A stretch of DNA of 64,000 nucleotides from Hydrogenophaga sp. RAC07 (GCF_001713375.1 NZ_CP016449.1:868001-932000), one strand, 5' to 3'. Shown: positions 27,880-37,608, counted from the stretch's first letter. The notes: generated by a model from the sequence alone, not told the origin. Translations and numbers: made by a program.

Positions 27880-28287
27880 GTGACGACAAAGAAGCCTGGA
27901 CGATGGAAGCCCGGGGAGTCCGGCAACCCAAAGGGGCGGAAACCCGGCACCGGTGAAGTGGGCCGCATCCGCGCATCCATCTCTGCTCGCGTGCCCGAAC
28001 TGCTGGCCGCGCTGATGGCCCGCGCATTGGCTGGCGATGTGGGGGCCGCCCGCCTGCTGCTGGAGCGTGCTGTAGCCCCATTGAAGGCCGCAGAACAGCC
28101 GCAGGTCCTGAGCCTGCCCAGTGGCACGCTGACAGAGCAGGGCCGCGCTGTGCTCGCATCCGTTGCTGCTGGTGAACTGGCAGCGGGTGCTGGGGCAGCG
28201 CTGCTGGGTGCTATCGGCACTTTGGCCCGTGTGTCGGAGATTGACGAACTGGCCGCCCGCGTGGCCGCTCTGGAGAGCCTGAAATGA
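27880..28287 (+). CDS. DUF5681 domain protein
   Basis: A 135-residue protein from a GTG with AAGGA upstream. The N-terminus GRWKPGESGNPKGRKPGTG is the DUF5681 signature, a short basic motif found in phage- and island-encoded proteins of unknown function, often near terminase-like genes. The remainder is alanine-rich and helical. It overlaps the next gene by 4 bases (ATGA). Confidence 0.8.
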   Translation: MTTKKPGRWKPGESGNPKGRKPGTGEVGRIRASISARVPELLAALMARALAGDVGAARLLLERAVAPLKAAEQPQVLSLPSGTLTEQGRAVLASVAAGELAAGAGAALLGAIGTLARVSEIDELAARVAALESLK

Positions 28288-28604
28288 GCGTGCTGTCTAA
28301 ACGAATCACCCAGCTTGAGCATGCAGTGCCCGATTGCACCAGCCCGGCGTTGATCATCGTCCACCTCGCGGGCAGGGATCAGGAAACCATCGTCGCCGTC
28401 GATAACGTGGACCTGCACAGGAATGCGGACGAGAGCACCAGCGACTTCCTGTCGCGCCTGGCTGTGCAAGTTCGGGCAGACCGTGGCCGCGTTGGGCCGC
28501 TGATCACATTTGCGGTGTACCCCGGTGACGATTTACCTGACGGACCATCGGAAAGCGATACTGCCGCGCCGAGGGGATCGACTGATGCCATGGACTGTTC
28601 ATAA
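28284..28604 (+). CDS. Hypothetical protein coupled to DUF5681
   Basis: A 106-residue protein (MSVLSKRITQLEHAVP...) whose ATG overlaps the preceding stop. The first 20 residues could form a coiled coil, and the rest alternates strand and helix. No function is recognised. It is the last plus-strand gene before the leftward restriction-like operon, whose last stop lies 127 bases away. Confidence 0.6.
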   Translation: MSVLSKRITQLEHAVPDCTSPALIIVHLAGRDQETIVAVDNVDLHRNADESTSDFLSRLAVQVRADRGRVGPLITFAVYPGDDLPDGPSESDTAAPRGSTDAMDCS

Positions 28605-28731
28605 ACGGTCGGTCATGCATCGTGGTTCGTGCGTCAAGTGTGCTGCGACTCATACCTTTGATAGTTTCGGGCCTGTTTTCGACTCGATACTGAGCAGATG
28701 TCCCGAAAGTCGCCGGCAACCAAAGACGAAT

Positions 28732-29820
28732 TTAGGGACGCAAAGCTGACTGAACTAGCTGGGTGATGGACTGCGCCCAGTTGGCTGCAGGATTGGACTG
28801 GGTGATTAGTTCGGGTAGATCGAGCCGAAACTGAAGATCGTCGGCACTAACATGAGTCGATTCCAAGTACTCTCGTTTGAGGATACGGATGTTTGGATCT
28901 GACATGTCATAAAGGCGTGGCGTGTAATTTGAACTGAACAGAGCGCGATAGACGATTTCACTAGACATCGAGTGATGGTCATACCCCAAAGAATTTGCCT
29001 GCCCGTAACTAGCGACTTCCAAGAGAAATCTTTGTTGAAGTGGAGTCCAACCAGATAGGTCAGGTTGGGGCTGTCCTGCCAACCTTTTCACAATCCGATC
29101 TACAAGTTCTGACAAGCTCTGGCCTTCAACGCTGCTAGGTGAGAGACCAACGCTTAATAGGAGCACTTTTTGCTGATTGTTGACGCCTGCAGGCGGCTCT
29201 ACCTGGTGTAAGCCAGAAAATTTGTGGGTAGACGACATTGAGCGGGTAGTCTTGACTTCGATACCTATATCGCCCACCACAAAGTCTCTCCCATCTGTGA
29301 AGCCGCGCCACATGTCTAGGATCGAACTCATCTGCTCAGGCGATCCAGTCGCATCTAGCATGACCTCAAGGCACAGCAACTCACCTATCAGACCAATGAT
29401 GTGCTCCTCAGCTAGAACAGTCCGTCGAAGAGCAAGTTCGATAAGCGGCTCTACTTGCCTGAAAGCATCTACAAGAGCACCAGCCTTGTACAAGCCGAAT
29501 CTAGTAAGTTCGACCGATATCAGTGCGGCAAGGGAGAGGAAATGTGGTTGTGCAGGCAGTGCAACTCTGTTTGCCTCTACCTCGCTGTTCGTCTCTTCGA
29601 TACGCCAGCGACCGTGCTGGAGATGACGACGAACGATTCCTGAAGCAGGGTACAGCCGATCCCCTACAAGCAGAATTTCAACAGTACCGGCCCCGGTTAC
29701 GGCAACACCCAAAAGCCGATCAACAACCCAAAGCGTGCGTCTATCTTCTTGATGGTCTGGGCGAGGCAATAGCTCGAGTTGCTCGCGTAATCTTTCATAG
29801 GCGGTGTGCGTGCTAGCCAT
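28732..29820 (-). CDS. PD-(D/E)XK nuclease of the DUF4420 family
   Basis: A 362-residue protein. The nuclease core is visible: Glu147 in IIGLIGELLCLEVM, Asp179 in DGRDFVVGD and Glu188-Val-Lys190 in IGIEVKTTRS, the arrangement of DUF4420 PD-(D/E)XK enzymes. Family knowledge: DUF4420 nucleases are found beside Z1-domain helicases in restriction-like systems (Iyer and co-workers' MutL/MORC-linked systems). It overlaps the Z1 gene by 8 bases and is the last gene of the three-gene operon. Probable role: the DNA-cutting effector. Confidence 0.85.
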   Translation of the reverse strand: MASTHTAYERLREQLELLPRPDHQEDRRTLWVVDRLLGVAVTGAGTVEILLVGDRLYPASGIVRRHLQHGRWRIEETNSEVEANRVALPAQPHFLSLAALISVELTRFGLYKAGALVDAFRQVEPLIELALRRTVLAEEHIIGLIGELLCLEVMLDATGSPEQMSSILDMWRGFTDGRDFVVGDIGIEVKTTRSMSSTHKFSGLHQVEPPAGVNNQQKVLLLSVGLSPSSVEGQSLSELVDRIVKRLAGQPQPDLSGWTPLQQRFLLEVASYGQANSLGYDHHSMSSEIVYRALFSSNYTPRLYDMSDPNIRILKREYLESTHVSADDLQFRLDLPELITQSNPAANWAQSITQLVQSALRP

Positions 29821-32698
29821 CTTGCTCCTCTCTCAACGCTGCGACGTGATCTGGTCCACCGTGCGGGATCGCAAGGCCTAACGCGACTGTTTCACTTCCA
29901 GTGACCGGGTCGGCCACCACATGAAAGAGCAAAAGCCCAGGATGACCACGCGGACGCCAAGAACTTTCGTCGAGCAGCTTTGGAGCGCCCGAGGTGTTGT
30001 GAAGGTGATAGTCGAACAGCTGGTCGCCAAGCCATTTCTCAGATGGGTTGCGAGATCCCCAAAGAGTTGAAAGCAGATCATCTCGACCCTCAACAAGGCC
30101 CCTGCGCATCATTGGGAAAGACCTGCCTCTGAACTTGAGCACCTTGCTGCTAGATTCGACACCGAAGCGTACACCTACGTAGAAGCGGGGTACGGTTGCG
30201 CGATATTCCGAGACGTTTATTCTGTTCCAGGGTGTGGACGGATCATCGGTGGGCATCAGCCCTGGAGAACTAGGTTGTTCGAGAGCTGCAGCCCAAAGAC
30301 GCAGATAAGCCGCAATTGAGTAGGGGCATCCCGATGGACCGACGGCCATCGGCGTTGGGCGAATGCCTGGGGGCCTGAAGAATGGCTCTGGCCAGTTCAA
30401 CAGCCTCTGCAAGCTTCCCCAGCGCTTGGAAAGCTCAAGTGTCGGATCTGGGTCATGTGACGAGTAGCGCAACCGTTCAAGCAAGGATGCAACCTCGAGC
30501 ATTGCAATAGGCTTGCTCCCGATAAGGCCGCGTTGGTTCCCCTGTGGATACTCCAAGTAGTCCCAGTCTTCTCGCTTAAGCAATTCATCAAGTAGTTGCA
30601 AGTTCTCCGAATACATCGCCCCGTTGTGGGGCTCAAGCAAGCGCACCGAGGGCGAAGGACCGGGATGAAGCGGGACTCGCTTACTCTCGACTTTGGAGGT
30701 CGCCTTGAATGCCATACCTTGCAGTACCAATGCGCCGCGTGCGGAGGGCGCACTCTTGTCCTCCATTTGCACAAGGATCTCACTCTTCATCGCCTGATCG
30801 TTGCTGTGGTATTGCCGAAAAAGCTTTAGTTGATCGGCGAAAGCAAAAACTCTACAGAACGCGAAGTAGCTCCCACGGTAGCCAAACCAGCGCTGCATCT
30901 GCATCTGAGTGTCTGCTGCCGGTTCCCTGGCGCTTCTAACAAATAGGCTTGTGCACAGGCCCTCGATGGTGAGGCCTCGCGAGAGCACGTTGCCGGCAAC
31001 GAAGATAGTCAGTAGGTCCCGCGGTGGCAGGAACAAGCCGTTCGCTTCGAGCTGAGGGGAGAACTGTGGTCTATCGCCTGCGCGGGGGTCGCTGTTAAGA
31101 ACGCGCACCTTAACATTCGGGAAAATCTCTAAATTCAAGATGTATTTGACCTCTGCCCAAGTCACGGCCTGCAGACCTCCTGGAGGTTGGCCCGGTAAGG
31201 TGCTGAGCCCTGCGGCGGATCGCTTGAAGATGCCTAGCCATTTTTCCCAAAGTGGCTCCTCCTCGGCAAGGCGCCTAGTGAGGCCACTGGCATCTAGTTG
31301 CTGGCCAGTATCCCATTCAGATTCATCGCTGATGAAATCGTTCGACACTTGCGTAGCGCCTTGCGACCATCGCACGATGTCTGCGGCCCCTAAGAATTGA
31401 TCATATTTGAGTGCTGAGGGGTGATACAGCATGCTGTGGGTTGGGGGAAGCAATGCGTCGAGTTGCTCCCTTGGCATTGGCTGTTCATCACCCTTCGGCA
31501 GGCGTCGGCCACTCAATAGAACACGGGCTGCGCCTGCTACGAGGTAGCTGCGAAGCGCATCTCCAATCATCTGCCATCGAACGGTGTCAAGTGCTGCGGC
31601 AGATGGCTCTTCATCTATGTCGCTAGGGTCTAGCGGCTCGGGAAATGGATATGCGATACATGGATCGGCCGCGAGGCCCATAAAACGCTCATAGTAGAAC
31701 TCTCCTCCGGTGTAATACGCTTTTTGGCCTGCAGGCTCTGTGTAGGTGAGCGTTCTGGGAGACTTTTGGCCTCGATCTCCAGGGAGTCTCAGCGCGGCAT
31801 GAAAGTCACGTGGCGAGAGGGGATTGTGAGTAGTTTGAAGGTAGTTGGCCTGTGGAGTGGCCGTGTAAGCAATGTATGTAGCAAAGAGCCGCTCATGCCG
31901 AGTGGCCTGCAGGCTCTTGGCGCTTGACCAGAGCCGTTGAATAAATTTCGGTGTGATTTTCCTGCCGTCGATTGAATCCAGGACGCTTGCATCGTCTGCC
32001 TCGTCATCCAGCACCACCATCGTGGTGGGTTTAGGTCGATCTGCACCAGAAGTTTGGAGTAGCTCCACTTCGAGAAATCGCCCGAGAGCGAGAAGGTGAT
32101 CATCCTCCTTAGGCACGACAAAGATTACTGGTTTGCCTGCCCGTAGCGCTATGCGAACTTTGCTTCTTGCGCCTAGAAGGTACATAGACGGGTCGACACG
32201 GTCGATACTTGCCAAAACGTCCTCGGGCTGCGGTACCAATGCTCTATCCGCGCTCCTTTTCCAAGCCGAATACAGGTCGGAGCCATCAAGCTGATCGAGC
32301 AACCGCTCATACGTCTGTAGCCAAAGCGAGACGCGTGTACCAGCAAGTACGACAAGGATGTCGATGCCCTTGTCGAGCAAAAGTGCAGCCACAGCAAGCA
32401 TGCTGGCTGTCTTTCCCGACTGTACCGAGCCTACGACGATTCCCGTGCGCACACGGGATGCGCCAAATGCAGCCTCGTCTAGGAAGTCTCCTACTTGGGG
32501 TACTGCATGTTCTGCAATGTAGGTTGCATCCGTCTCAAGGATCTCCATAGTTGCAGGAGGCAGACGACTCGCCGCATGTGAGTAGCGGGACCACCAGCTT
32601 GAGTTGTCGTTGGCAGAGCCTGAATCCGCCTCGCTAGCATTGCTTTCCGCGGGGACAGGGCGAAGTGTCTCAATTCGACCAACTGCATCAGCAGTCAT
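29813..32698 (-). CDS. Z1-domain superfamily II helicase/ATPase
   Basis: A 961-residue protein with helicase motifs: Walker A GSVQSGKT (residues 91-97 with flanking Gly90), Walker B DDEADD (231-236), motif III YTATPQAN (278-285) and a motif VI-like QMQRWFGYRGSY near residue 610. The middle VLSRGLTIEGLCTS and C-terminal region belong to the Z1 domain. It is expected to move along or remodel DNA and license the DUF4420 nuclease. Its start overlaps the DUF262 gene stop by 4 bases and its stop overlaps the nuclease gene, so the three are translated together. Confidence 0.9.
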   Translation of the reverse strand: MTADAVGRIETLRPVPAESNASEADSGSANDNSSWWSRYSHAASRLPPATMEILETDATYIAEHAVPQVGDFLDEAAFGASRVRTGIVVGSVQSGKTASMLAVAALLLDKGIDILVVLAGTRVSLWLQTYERLLDQLDGSDLYSAWKRSADRALVPQPEDVLASIDRVDPSMYLLGARSKVRIALRAGKPVIFVVPKEDDHLLALGRFLEVELLQTSGADRPKPTTMVVLDDEADDASVLDSIDGRKITPKFIQRLWSSAKSLQATRHERLFATYIAYTATPQANYLQTTHNPLSPRDFHAALRLPGDRGQKSPRTLTYTEPAGQKAYYTGGEFYYERFMGLAADPCIAYPFPEPLDPSDIDEEPSAAALDTVRWQMIGDALRSYLVAGAARVLLSGRRLPKGDEQPMPREQLDALLPPTHSMLYHPSALKYDQFLGAADIVRWSQGATQVSNDFISDESEWDTGQQLDASGLTRRLAEEEPLWEKWLGIFKRSAAGLSTLPGQPPGGLQAVTWAEVKYILNLEIFPNVKVRVLNSDPRAGDRPQFSPQLEANGLFLPPRDLLTIFVAGNVLSRGLTIEGLCTSLFVRSAREPAADTQMQMQRWFGYRGSYFAFCRVFAFADQLKLFRQYHSNDQAMKSEILVQMEDKSAPSARGALVLQGMAFKATSKVESKRVPLHPGPSPSVRLLEPHNGAMYSENLQLLDELLKREDWDYLEYPQGNQRGLIGSKPIAMLEVASLLERLRYSSHDPDPTLELSKRWGSLQRLLNWPEPFFRPPGIRPTPMAVGPSGCPYSIAAYLRLWAAALEQPSSPGLMPTDDPSTPWNRINVSEYRATVPRFYVGVRFGVESSSKVLKFRGRSFPMMRRGLVEGRDDLLSTLWGSRNPSEKWLGDQLFDYHLHNTSGAPKLLDESSWRPRGHPGLLLFHVVADPVTGSETVALGLAIPHGGPDHVAALREEQDG

Positions 32699-34533
32699 TC
32701 ACTTGAACCTCCCGCTTCTGAGATCGGCCGTAGGTATTCCAAGCAACTTACCTCATATCGCTTTGTGAGTGCGGTGCTTGCCGCGGACTGATCGACGCCA
32801 AGTGTGTCCAGGATGCGTAGGCACACTCTTGCAACGTACTGCCATTGGGTCTTGTTCTGGCTCTTTGTTGGACCCGGACTCTTTTCCGTCACATCGCGAA
32901 CTGCCGCGATGCCTTCAGCTAGTAGCGCTTCCTTGCCAATTGCGACCAACACCATCACAGCAAGGAGACTAGCCACAAACGGAAGCTCTTCCCACCGAGA
33001 CGCTTGTCCCTTCTTGTTACGAAAGCGCGGCGACCATGCGTCCACGCACTCGGCATGCAGCGCGACCGCGGCACGAATATCCCGGGCTAGGGATACTAGA
33101 TTGGCGTTTTGGTACATGGGATGGGCGCCTTGGAGTTTAGTAATGTCCTCCAGGTGTGCGTCAATGTGGCTTGCCGTGGATGGCGTCGCATAAGCGCCAC
33201 GCAACATATTTGGCTCGTGCAAGAAGATAGCGCTCACCCAAGACAAGACCTTTGTACGCTTAAACCTCAAGGTTCCAAAGTTGCACGCCTCTAAACTTTT
33301 ACCCACTTCTTCGATGCCTTGCCGCAGCTCGCTGGGCAAATAAGGTGCGAGTTCGTTTACGTCAAGGCGATCTCCGCTAAGTAGCAGCAACAATTTGGTC
33401 AAGCCTAAGTGGTGGTAGGTGGCATTCCTAAGCTCCTCCGCGTTTAGCTTCTTTCCTTGTTTGTTGTAGATCGAAAAAACATGATGAATGTCTTGCAGCC
33501 TTGTTTTTTCGTAGATGATCGTTGGGATCTTGTACTTAGAGTTAGCCCTTCCAAAGATGTCGCCGACCTTTACCTTCCCATGGCCTACTTCTATCTCCTC
33601 GTCTTTGATGTCAGCTAAGTATTTGCCAGAGAGCTTGTATAAGGGGTCCCCCTGGCGATAAAGCGACAGACGAAAGGGTAGGTAGTTGTCCGATATATCC
33701 CGGCCGCGCAAATGAAGTTTCCGGACTAGCCGTCTGGGGTCCTTCTCTAGCAGGTCTTCGACGTCGTTTTCCTTCGCAAACTTCCTTGCCACGGGATGCC
33801 TGCCTATGAAGCGCAGGATTGCAGTTAAACGTTGCTTGCCGTCCACGATCTGCAGCTTGCTGTCTTCGCCCACCTCGGTCAGGATGATGGAGGGAATAGG
33901 GATGCCGCGAAGGATCGAGTCGATCAAGAGTTGGGAATCGCTGGTTGACCATACGCTATCGCGCTGATACGACGGGTTGAGATCGAGAACACCGTCTCCC
34001 GCGTAGTCAGCAAACGAGCGGATCGTTGTTGTATCAACTCTGGCCTGTATGGCCGCTGGCTGGCGGGCCCGGTTGGCGCCCCCTTCCTCCCACAACAAGT
34101 CCCAGTCCTCGGTCGCTAGCGAAAGAGCTACGCCCTCTTCAACGGCTTCCAAGAACGCGTCGCGGTTGGCAAGTGCTCGAGAGAGCCAAATATCCAAGTG
34201 TTGGGCCCCAAGCGGCGTAAGCAGGACGCAGTCTCCGTCGGAGCGAAGGCAGGCCTCTGGAGCATCTGGCGAGATTGCGGTGAACAGCGCATGGCCTGCT
34301 TCCAGTGAGGAAAGATCCGCGGAAATGGGACTATCTAGGCGAAGCCATGCCTGAACTAACAAGGTCTTGACTAGCCAGTCATTGCTGTCAAATTTGACCT
34401 CATCGGGCTGAAAGGGCACTACGGACTGCAGGTGCTCGATGCCCTCCGGAAGGCGGCGGTCTTGCGACAACTCTGCAAGGTACTGCGCTACCCCCGTTGA
34501 CTCGATCTCCTCAGACTCTTCCGCGGTGCTCAT
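32695..34533 (-). CDS. DUF262 (ParB/GmrS-like) domain protein
   Basis: A 612-residue protein. The N-terminal 160 residues are unique; then the DUF262 core appears with LNPSYQRDSVW (about 185-195) and IVDGKQRLTAIL (229-240), the ParB-like NTPase motifs seen in the GmrS half of GmrSD type IV enzymes. A C-terminal DUF1524-type HNH nuclease, usual in GmrD, is not recognised. The ATG at 34533 has GGGAG upstream; a GTG at 34551 is possible. It heads the operon DUF262-Z1-DUF4420 and is divergent from a DNA methyltransferase. Probable role: NTP-dependent sensing or gating. Confidence 0.85.
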   Translation of the reverse strand: MSTAEESEEIESTGVAQYLAELSQDRRLPEGIEHLQSVVPFQPDEVKFDSNDWLVKTLLVQAWLRLDSPISADLSSLEAGHALFTAISPDAPEACLRSDGDCVLLTPLGAQHLDIWLSRALANRDAFLEAVEEGVALSLATEDWDLLWEEGGANRARQPAAIQARVDTTTIRSFADYAGDGVLDLNPSYQRDSVWSTSDSQLLIDSILRGIPIPSIILTEVGEDSKLQIVDGKQRLTAILRFIGRHPVARKFAKENDVEDLLEKDPRRLVRKLHLRGRDISDNYLPFRLSLYRQGDPLYKLSGKYLADIKDEEIEVGHGKVKVGDIFGRANSKYKIPTIIYEKTRLQDIHHVFSIYNKQGKKLNAEELRNATYHHLGLTKLLLLLSGDRLDVNELAPYLPSELRQGIEEVGKSLEACNFGTLRFKRTKVLSWVSAIFLHEPNMLRGAYATPSTASHIDAHLEDITKLQGAHPMYQNANLVSLARDIRAAVALHAECVDAWSPRFRNKKGQASRWEELPFVASLLAVMVLVAIGKEALLAEGIAAVRDVTEKSPGPTKSQNKTQWQYVARVCLRILDTLGVDQSAASTALTKRYEVSCLEYLRPISEAGGSSE

Positions 34534-34587
34534 CTGTGCTCTCCCTTCCACGGCGGCGCCGCAGTCCGCAGGGATAATAGTGGATCA

Positions 34588-36561
34588 GTGACCCGATCTT
34601 TGAATGGAAGCAAGAATGAACGTGCGTTGTCGGACAAGTTGGAGGCTTCTTTGAACGCGGTGCGCGGTGCCGAAGCCGACATTCGATTTGTGGACCTGTG
34701 TGCTGGCCTGGGCGGCTTCCATCAGGGCCTGAGTACAGCGGCGCAGACCGCAGCAAAGCGGTTCGGAAGCGAAGTGCGTTTCAAGTGCGTAGCCGCTGCA
34801 GAACTCGAAAGTGATCTGCGACATGCATATGTGTCCAATTTCCGTGAGATCGGTGAGCAATACAGTGACTTAGACAGTGTTGGCTCAGAAGCTGGGCTGG
34901 TTCAGGAGGACTTGCGCGCTGCGCTTCCGAAGTTCGATAAAACGGGCGCCTTGCTTCAAATACACGGAGACATGACATGCTTTCTGAATGATGCAGGGAC
35001 AGGTTTAAGAATACGTTCAAGTGGCAAACCGCTTCTGCCAGCTCATGATCTACTTTGCGCAGGTTTTCCTTGCCAACCTTTCTCTAAGTCTGGCGCCCAA
35101 CTTGGATTCGAGGATACACGCGGCACGGTTTTTCACGTGATCGCGACCATTCTCCGAGAGCACCGCCCGGCTTTCATATTCCTCGAGAATGTTGGGAACT
35201 TCCCAAAACACGATGGTGGAAATACATGGGAGCGAGTAAAGAAGATCCTAGAAGATGAACTCGACTACCAGCTCATCTCTACCAATCACGTTGCACAGGG
35301 TGCTGCTGGAGGTCTCCTGTCGCCGCATCATTTAGGGTATCCACATCACCGAGAGCGATTTTTTATCGTTGGGCAGCGAAAGAGCGCTAGGCCCAATGAC
35401 TCAGCACTGGTCAAGAAGTTGCTCGAGCGTAAGTTGGAACATTCAAGGGTGTTTCCGTCGGTACGGAGCAATGGGAAGCTATCTTCCACTGCAAGCAGGC
35501 TGCTCGATCAAAAAGCGAAGAGGTCTCTCATTGAGATCATCTCTCGAAAAAAAACGCCAGGTGAAACCGCTGCAGTGATTGCCTCACAAGTTTCGAGTGA
35601 TCGCGTACGTTGCATTGACCATTGGGGCTCACTTCTCTGCAAACTGAATGATCTTGACGTGCAAAGTAGGTCTACCTACTGGAGGGACTCGATGCCGTCA
35701 TTCCCAATTTGGGGCTATGAACTCGATCCTTGGCACTGGTATCCAATAGACAAAAATCCTAGCCTACATACAGTTGACCTGGGTGCACTTTCCACACTTC
35801 GACAGAGTGAGCTTCTGAGAGCCCGAGCTGAAGTATTAAACCTTTCCGGAAAGAAGGTCGACCTTAACAGTCATCCTCCCAAAGGTGAGCGATGGTGGCT
35901 CTCGAAGAAATTAACGGGATCGAGATTAGACGATTGGATTGAGACATGGCCGGGATATGCTGGTAAGCGTGAGGAATGGCCAAGATGGAAGCAACGCTTC
36001 ATTGTTCAAAACCGAGATCTTGCGATTAGGCTTTGGAGCAATCTAGATCCGGTGTGGCTACGTGAGTGGCTTGACAAACTCTATGATGAGATCGGCGTCG
36101 CCTCTTTTCAAAAACTGGAATGGAACTGCAAAGGAGAGGAGCTAGACATCTGGGCGCACATACTGCAGTTCCGTCCCTCTGGCTTACGCGTGAAACGGCT
36201 TGCGCATGTTCCCGCTCTTGTAGCAATGACCACTACTCAGATACCTATTGTTCCGCGAATGAACATTGAGGAGTCAATGCAGGGATCCTCCTGCGGAGCC
36301 CGTGGACGCCACCTGGTTGCTTCAGAAGCTCTTGAGCTTCAGGGCTTCCCTTCCAACTGGACTTTGCCTGCGAATAGGGAGAGAGCATTTACGTGTTTTG
36401 GCAATGCTGTCCACGTTGGAGTCGTACGTGATATCACCTTGAACTGGTTCTTTGGGTTTAGCGAAAGTGATTTAGATGCTGCAAGTCCTAAGGCTTCATT
36501 ACCGAGTTTGGGGCAACTAGAGGCTCCATTCGAGTTCAATTCCGATGCAAGAGTCGCCTAA
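34588..36561 (+). CDS. DNA (cytosine-5) methyltransferase
   Basis: A 657-residue enzyme from a GTG start. C5-MTase motifs in order: I FVDLCAGLGGFHQGL (34-48), IV GFPCQPFSKSG with catalytic Cys162, VI ENV (200-202), VIII YPHHRERFFIVGQR, and X FTCFGNAVHVGVV near the C-terminus. Between VIII and the end lies an unusually long region of about 300 residues that must contain the target-recognition domain. It is divergent from the DUF262-Z1-DUF4420 operon (54 bases) and convergent with an HNH nuclease gene. It probably marks self DNA for one or both. Confidence 0.93.
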   Translation: MTRSLNGSKNERALSDKLEASLNAVRGAEADIRFVDLCAGLGGFHQGLSTAAQTAAKRFGSEVRFKCVAAAELESDLRHAYVSNFREIGEQYSDLDSVGSEAGLVQEDLRAALPKFDKTGALLQIHGDMTCFLNDAGTGLRIRSSGKPLLPAHDLLCAGFPCQPFSKSGAQLGFEDTRGTVFHVIATILREHRPAFIFLENVGNFPKHDGGNTWERVKKILEDELDYQLISTNHVAQGAAGGLLSPHHLGYPHHRERFFIVGQRKSARPNDSALVKKLLERKLEHSRVFPSVRSNGKLSSTASRLLDQKAKRSLIEIISRKKTPGETAAVIASQVSSDRVRCIDHWGSLLCKLNDLDVQSRSTYWRDSMPSFPIWGYELDPWHWYPIDKNPSLHTVDLGALSTLRQSELLRARAEVLNLSGKKVDLNSHPPKGERWWLSKKLTGSRLDDWIETWPGYAGKREEWPRWKQRFIVQNRDLAIRLWSNLDPVWLREWLDKLYDEIGVASFQKLEWNCKGEELDIWAHILQFRPSGLRVKRLAHVPALVAMTTTQIPIVPRMNIEESMQGSSCGARGRHLVASEALELQGFPSNWTLPANRERAFTCFGNAVHVGVVRDITLNWFFGFSESDLDAASPKASLPSLGQLEAPFEFNSDARVA

Positions 36562-36678
36562 TGTCTTATTAATGTGTTCTATTTTGATAGGGCAGTAGCG
36601 CCTTAGCTGCCTTGCTGATTCGGGTATAAGACATGGTCGAACGATAGCAGTTCGCACACGGGGTAAATTGTGAAAATG

Positions 36679-37608
36679 TCACCACTCGGCAGTAGCCCAT
36701 GCATAGTGCGCTTCAAGTGCTGCCTGGGAGGGTCTATCCCGCTGCGAGTTTGGGACGTGAATTCGGATGCCCTGGTACTTGGCGTATGTAGTGTTTGTGA
36801 GCGAGGGCGAAAGCTCTACATGTAGCGAGACAGGATGAATCACCAGCATTCCAAGATCAAATAACGTGTGAATGTCCCCTCGCAGTGCAAGTCCGTTGGG
36901 CACAGCATTTGTCTTTTGACCCATGTAAGGGAAGATATGGGCAGCCTCGATAGCTTCCATCGCGTTGAATCCAGTAATTGCACATTTGTTCCCATAAGCC
37001 GAGAGAACTTTTGCCCTAAATTCGCCTTGACCTTGCCTCCGAACGATTGATCTAGTAATCCACTGTCGTGCATCCTCTATGCTGCTTGGGATGAACTCGA
37101 CCTGCTCAGGTAATTCATCTGCTTGCCTAGTTCCGAAATCCTCCTGCGTTGCATCTCCTTCGAGGATAAAGTACCCGTCCTTCCACTCAGATATTAGGGC
37201 CACGCCAAGAACGTGATAAAGGGAATCCGGTTTAGCCTTAATCTGCCGCATCACGCCAACTGGAACCCTGTCCCTCATACAGGCTAACAGGGCTTTGTTG
37301 GTGAAATGTAAGTCGCGGTTCGCGACGTCTGGGGCTTCCTGGAAATAGTGGTAGACCCATGAGCCATCTCCCCGAACTTCAGGATCTTTGTCCGGGTAAG
37401 GTCCTCCAAGAGACTGCCGAATGCTGAGAGCGTGCTGCCATCCAGCAGGCTTGTGGATTCCCTTTGCTTTATTGACCAAGTAAGTGCCACTACTCAGTGG
37501 TTGAGGCCAACGCACATCTTGTCCAGCATGCTCCTCGAACCACCGTAGTGCCTCTAGATGAGTTGGTGGTAGCTTTGATTTCAGGTCAAGGTATTGGATG
37601 GCAGTCAT
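36679..37608 (-). CDS. HNH endonuclease with N-terminal recognition-like domain
   Basis: A 309-residue protein. The C-terminal third is an HNH_2-type nuclease: KCAITGFNAMEAIEAAHIFPY (His224), NGLALRGDIHTLFDLGMLVI (Asn238, His247). Residues about 45-155 (GIHKPAGWQHALSIRQSL...YHVLGVALISEWKDGYFIL) form a separate module resembling SRA/YDG-like modified-DNA readers fused to HNH nucleases; this resemblance is by eye. It is convergent with the C5 methyltransferase, so it could be its type II partner or a modification-dependent enzyme. Confidence 0.82.
   Translation of the reverse strand: MTAIQYLDLKSKLPPTHLEALRWFEEHAGQDVRWPQPLSSGTYLVNKAKGIHKPAGWQHALSIRQSLGGPYPDKDPEVRGDGSWVYHYFQEAPDVANRDLHFTNKALLACMRDRVPVGVMRQIKAKPDSLYHVLGVALISEWKDGYFILEGDATQEDFGTRQADELPEQVEFIPSSIEDARQWITRSIVRRQGQGEFRAKVLSAYGNKCAITGFNAMEAIEAAHIFPYMGQKTNAVPNGLALRGDIHTLFDLGMLVIHPVSLHVELSPSLTNTTYAKYQGIRIHVPNSQRDRPSQAALEAHYAWATAEW

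Noticed and set aside
28605..28731. Possible small gene between the 106-aa protein and the DUF4420 stop
   Set aside because: Frames are short and lack a ribosome-binding site; the stretch probably holds only transcript ends.
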